DNA of 62,633 nucleotides from Polyangiaceae bacterium. Lineage in GTDB: Bacteria; Myxococcota_A; Polyangia; Polyangiales; Polyangiaceae. The translations under genes were made by a program, and so were the position numbers. The DNA lies in assembly GCA_009780955.1 (NCBI GenBank), contig WQZB01000017.1, positions 1-62,633 on the forward strand, in the 5' to 3' direction. Shown piece by piece: positions 59,774 to 62,633 of the stretch (positions are counted from its first letter, which is position 1; every line of letters begins with the position of its first letter). The notes below the pieces were generated by a model. That model had not been told where the DNA came from and did no database searches. It saw only the letters and a list, made by a program, of their open reading frames with translations.

Positions 59774-60958
59774 TTAAATGCATTCGACGACCATGGCCAG
59801 GGCTTCACCGCCGCCAATGCAGATGGCAGCAAGACCCAGTTTCTTGTTCATGTCTTTGAGCGCGTGAAGCATAGTTGTGACAATGCGCGCGCCGCTTGCG
59901 CCAATTGGATGGCCGAGCGCCACGGCGCCGCCGCGCACGTTGACTTTTGCCATATCAATCTTCGAAACTTTCGCGCATACCATGGCGACAACCGCAAAGG
60001 CTTCGTTGATCTCGAACAAATCGATGTCGTCGATCTTCAACCCAAGCTTGGCAAGCGTTGTGCTGATTGCCTTGGCGGGCGCGGTCGTGAACCACTCGGG
60101 TGCGTGCGCCGCGCCGCCATAGCCAACGATGCGCGCCATGGGCAAAAGGTTATGCTTTTTCACCGCGGCTTCGCTTGCGAGAACCAGGGCGCTTGCGCCG
60201 TCGTTGATGGACGAGGCGTTGGCCGCCGTGATGGTGCCGTCTTTCGCGAAGGCTGGCTTGAGGCTGCTGATTTTCGCGCTGTCGCCTTTTGCGGGACCGT
60301 CATCGAGCTTGACCATGAGTGGATCGCCTTTGCGCTGAGGAATCGCAACAGGCGTGATTTCTGCGTCGAAATGGCCTCCTTTTTGTGCAGCGAGGGCTTT
60401 GCGGAAGCTTTCGATGGCAAATCCGTCTTGCGCTTCGCGCGTGATTTCATATTCGAGCGCGCACCTGTCGCCGCACGTACCCATGTGGACGTTCGAGTAG
60501 GGGTCCCACAGCCCGTCGTGAATCATGCCGTCGACGAGCGCGCCGTGGCCCATTCGGTAGCCTTGGCGCGCCTGCATTGCGTAATAAGGCACGTTCGACA
60601 TGGATTCCATGCCGCCGGCAACGACAATGTCTGCATCGCCAAGGGCGATTGTTTTTGCGCCGAAAATCAGCGCTTGCATGCCCGAGCCACACACCTTGTT
60701 CACCGTGGTTGCGGGAACTGCATCGGGCAGAGCTGCGAAGCGCATGGCTTGACGCGCAGGCGCCTGCCCAATGCCAGCCGACAGAACGTTGCCCATGAAC
60801 ACTTCGCCAACGTCGGTGGGTGAAACCTTCGCGCGTTCGAGAGCCGACCGGATGACCGCAGCACCGAGCTCCGGCGCGGATCGCGACGATAGCGATCCGA
60901 GGTAGCTGCCAATCGGGGTCCGGGTTGCCGAAACGATGTAGACAGGGGCGAGCGCCAT
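59774..60958 (-). CDS. acetyl-CoA C-acetyltransferase (thiolase)
   Basis: 394 residues. It condenses or cleaves acetyl-CoA and acetoacetyl-CoA. The nucleophile Cys is in TTVNKVCGSGMQALIFGAK, the substrate His in GGAVALGHPIGASGARI, and NEAFAVVAMV completes the site. The last motif reads CIGGGEALAMVVE where most relatives have CIGGGMG, so the second Cys remains. It could serve PHA synthesis together with the PhaR gene at 12.2 kb, or fatty-acid/leucine breakdown. First gene of the run down to the M50 protease. Confidence 0.93.
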   Translation of the reverse strand: MALAPVYIVSATRTPIGSYLGSLSSRSAPELGAAVIRSALERAKVSPTDVGEVFMGNVLSAGIGQAPARQAMRFAALPDAVPATTVNKVCGSGMQALIFGAKTIALGDADIVVAGGMESMSNVPYYAMQARQGYRMGHGALVDGMIHDGLWDPYSNVHMGTCGDRCALEYEITREAQDGFAIESFRKALAAQKGGHFDAEITPVAIPQRKGDPLMVKLDDGPAKGDSAKISSLKPAFAKDGTITAANASSINDGASALVLASEAAVKKHNLLPMARIVGYGGAAHAPEWFTTAPAKAISTTLAKLGLKIDDIDLFEINEAFAVVAMVCAKVSKIDMAKVNVRGGAVALGHPIGASGARIVTTMLHALKDMNKKLGLAAICIGGGEALAMVVECI

Positions 60959-61019
60959 GGAAGCCTCCTAAAATCGCGAAGTGTGGACGACATAATGCCT
61001 AAGTTGCTATTTTTGTTGT

Positions 61020-61559
61020 GTGAAAAATCACTGGGCTGCCTCGAACTCGCGTCGACTCGAACGCGGTCTTGGTGCTTTGAGCGCGATGCTTGTGGCATTG
61101 GGAGTCGTGGGAGTAGCCGGGCTCCACTGCGGCGGCAGCAACGAGGGCGGCCTCGTGATTGTCGATGGCGCCAGCACTACGAGCGGCCTTGACCGTGCCG
61201 AATGCCCCGATGCCGCGCCAGTGGATGGCGACGAATGTGAGCTTCCTGAAGGCAGCGCGTGCTTTTTTGGGCTCTGCCCGGTGCGTGTTGCACAATGCAT
61301 GCGTGGGATTTGGCATTTGGGGCAAAATGCTCCTCCTTTGCCGGTGTGCCCTGCGGCCCCGCCCGAATCCGCGTCCGATTGCCCGCCGTGCTGGCCGGCA
61401 TCGGTAACATGCATGTACGGCAGCGCGGACTGCTCGGCCGCCGATGCAAGCGTGAATACGGCGGTTGCCTCATGTGCCGACGGCAAGTGGGCCATCGACA
61501 TTCAACCTTGCCGAACGGCACTAGATATTCAAGGTGACGCCGAGCAAAGCGCAGACTAA
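61020..61559 (+). CDS. cysteine-rich lipoprotein with a repeat-derived N-terminus
   Basis: 179 residues from a GTG at 61020. The signal hydrophobic core (LSAMLVALGVVGVAGLHC) ends in a lipobox-like Cys. Residues 9-16 (NSRRLERG) are encoded by half of a GACCGCTTTC repeat (61037-61068), so the true start might be the Met at 61086 instead. The mature part has a dozen Cys (CPDAAPVDGDECELPEGSACFFGLC) and looks like an extracellular disulfide-rich domain. Unknown function. Confidence 0.65.
   Translation: MKNHWAASNSRRLERGLGALSAMLVALGVVGVAGLHCGGSNEGGLVIVDGASTTSGLDRAECPDAAPVDGDECELPEGSACFFGLCPVRVAQCMRGIWHLGQNAPPLPVCPAAPPESASDCPPCWPASVTCMYGSADCSAADASVNTAVASCADGKWAIDIQPCRTALDIQGDAEQSAD
61037..61068. repeat. 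right half of a GACCGCTTTC element inside a gene start
   Basis: GCCTCGAACTCGCGTCGAC followed by TCGAACGCGGTC matches the last 32 bp of the element at 30020-30142. Its left part is absent. Confidence 0.65.
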
Positions 61560-61575
61560 AGCGAAACCTTCTCCT

Positions 61576-61905
61576 ATGGCCGAACCGACTAAATTTTCGA
61601 CGTTTTTTACCACCAACAACCTCAATCGTGACCGTCTTCTCGCGGTTTCACACAAGCTCGAAACCCTTCAGCGCAGCGATCGCGATTTGAAACTCGCACG
61701 TCAAAAGGCCAAGGGCGCCGAGGGCGGCGAGAAAAAAGTCATTGCAAAGCCGCGTTCGGGCCGTCCCGTTACGGAACGCGCGCTCAACGCGGCTTTTGCT
61801 GGCGGCGCAATCAGTGGCCCAACGAAGCAGCGCATTTTGCGCGCGGTCAATTACTTGCTCGAGCAGAAAAAGAAAGACAAGGTCGAGCTCAGGGCGCTTT
61901 TCTAA
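61576..61905 (+). CDS. small basic protein of unknown function
   Basis: 109 residues from the ATG at 61576; the open frame extends 42 bp upstream over the lipoprotein stop. Lys/Arg-rich with helical stretches (RDRLLAVSHKLETLQRSDRDLKLA, in part; AISGPTKQRILRAVNYLLEQKKKDK). There is no membrane segment. The basic C-terminal helix could contact nucleic acid, but this is inference. It probably belongs to the same transcript as the lipoprotein and the nucleotidyltransferase that follows. Confidence 0.6.
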   Translation: MAEPTKFSTFFTTNNLNRDRLLAVSHKLETLQRSDRDLKLARQKAKGAEGGEKKVIAKPRSGRPVTERALNAAFAGGAISGPTKQRILRAVNYLLEQKKKDKVELRALF

Positions 61906-61967
61906 CAGTAGCTTTTTTGAAGCAGTTGGTGCGGGCGCTATGGAAAGGACCTTCAAGTTCACGACCC

Positions 61968-62447
61968 ATGAAGAAGCGCTCCGCGACGAACGAAAGCGGT
62001 GGGAAAAACTCAGCGTCGAAGAACGCCTCGCGGAAGTCGAGCTTCTCAGACAAGCCTTCTTTGCCTTCCAAGGCAAGCCCATTGCCGAACGAATGGAGCG
62101 AGTTTATCGCCTTGTTGTGCGCCCATCGCGTCCGCTTCCTGGTCGTCGGCGGTCACGCACTCGGCGTCATCGGACGGGTTCGCGCAACCAAGGATCTCGA
62201 CATTCTCGTTGAGCCGACGACAACCAACGCAAGGCGTGTTTGCGCGGTACTTGCTGAATTCGGTTTCAAAAAACTCGCCCAGCGCACCGAAGAATTCGCA
62301 ACGCCCGAACGCATGGCAACGCTCGGTCGTGAGCTCCTACGGATTGACCTCATGACGACCAGCACGGGTGTGACGTTCGCACAAGCTTGGCGTGGACGAA
62401 TCGGCGCGATGAATCGCGCCCCTACAACCGACAAATGCAATTCGTAG
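61968..62447 (+). pseudogene. C-terminally truncated nucleotidyltransferase-fold protein
   Basis: 159 residues from the ATG at 61968. After a basic Lys/Ser-rich head it has the nucleotidyltransferase start VRFLVVGGHALGVIGRVRATKDLDILVEP, with a KDLDI metal motif, then VTFAQAWRGRI. Relatives (DUF6036/MNT-like) continue with a segment ending GRPKDLADLE. Here the frame runs into two palindromic repeats after WRGRIG and stops at a TAG belonging to the second one (62445-62447). The gene has therefore lost its last third. The protein may be non-functional. Confidence 0.7.
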
Positions 62448-62470
62448 CGACGCAGCATGCTGCGCCCCTA
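62399..62470. repeat. pair of GTAGGGGC-family palindromes
   Basis: 62401-62424 (GGCGCGATGAATCGCGCC, ending CCCCTAC) and 62443-62470 (GTAGCGACGCAGCATGCTGC...CCCCTAC). They replace the 3' end of the nucleotidyltransferase gene and give it its stop codon. Confidence 0.8.
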
Positions 62471-62534
62471 CCGCTTTCGTGCCGTTGCGCGGATCTTTTT
62501 TTGAACGCGGCTTGCTCAGCATTGCTTTGGGTGC

Positions 62535-62633
62535 ATGCTGAGCAAAGTGAAAAAAACCTTCAGGCAGAACGCCATCAAAAGGCTCGTCGTTTTACTCACC
62601 ACCATCGCGTGTGTGTTGGCCGTGCCGCAAAGC
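62535..62633 (+). CDS. secreted protein, N-terminus only
   Basis: An ATG at 62535 opens a frame of 33 codons that runs off the window. It reads a basic start (LSKVKKTFRQNAIKR) and then a hydrophobic stretch (LVVLLTTIACVLAVPQS), a typical signal peptide. The mature protein is outside the window, so the function cannot be told. Confidence 0.55.
   Translation, partial: MLSKVKKTFRQNAIKRLVVLLTTIACVLAVPQS

Noticed and set aside
1..62633. tRNA, rRNA and CRISPR arrays
   Set aside because: No cloverleaf-like sequence, rRNA segment or regularly spaced direct repeat was seen; the dispersed palindromes are not regularly spaced.

Overview
Organism. The window looks like chromosomal DNA of a GC-rich member of the Myxococcota, probably class Polyangia. 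The signs are two eukaryote-like Ser/Thr kinases, one fused to an FHA domain; an FHA-sigma54 activator; an FHA-CpaF fusion; many secreted lipoproteins rich in Ala/Asp or Cys; a PhaR regulator; and large secreted TPR/HEAT and carboxypeptidase-regulatory-like proteins. This placement is inferred from gene content. No rRNA, tRNA, CRISPR array, phage or complete transposase gene was seen.

Layout. 1-6132 (minus): partial Uma2 nuclease, tsaD, a lipoprotein and a very large TPR-HEAT protein. 6259-10440 (plus): PD40 lipoprotein, a lone succinate dehydrogenase cytochrome b, and LivJ/LivH-like transport genes without their partners. 10533-14300: ECF sigma/anti-sigma pair, PhaR, a lone FecE/BtuD-type ATPase and a TlpA-like thioredoxin. 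14375-21104: Kup and large secreted proteins. 21105-22126: a roughly 1-kb gene-free region holding an inverted pair of DnaA-box-like sites, followed by dnaA. 23597-30714: an SGNH esterase, the FHA-CpaF pseudo-ATPase, a polytopic membrane protein, cyclophilin and DUF192 lipoproteins. 31004-41481: HMG-CoA lyase, purF, FHA kinase, alaS, a glycosyltransferase and a HEAT protein. 41663-48109: helicase, dapE, ndk, sucD, sucC and mdh (a TCA-cycle block). 48333-51576: aminotransferase, M20 peptidase and Cys-rich lipoprotein. 51646-56612: a plus-strand signalling cluster. 56736-60958: a tightly packed minus-strand run of M50 protease, SctL/FliH-like protein, small ORF, MBL hydrolase and thiolase. 61020-62633: a lipoprotein, a small basic protein, a truncated nucleotidyltransferase and a partial secreted protein.

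Repeats. Three dispersed families fill the gaps. (1) A MITE-like element of about 123 bp, with a 46-48 bp short form, has ends GACCGCTTTC...GAAAGCGGTC and often sits in TA dinucleotides. (2) A palindromic element of about 146 bp with ends AGAGCATGTTTACCAGCC has two copies whose stems differ by compensatory changes. (3) Short GTAGGGGC...GCCCCTAC palindromes usually occur in pairs. Families 1 and 3 repeatedly supply the TAG stop codon of neighbouring genes, and one family-1 copy lies in frame inside a glycosyltransferase gene.

Hidden signal. An 11-bp palindrome, TGYATYATRCA, occurs exactly seven times between 18.5 and 49.1 kb, where about 0.1 would be expected by chance. Six of the seven lie inside unrelated genes, all in the same codon phase, and the centre is a pyrimidine on the plus strand every time. 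This is the least explained pattern in the window. All counts were made by eye.
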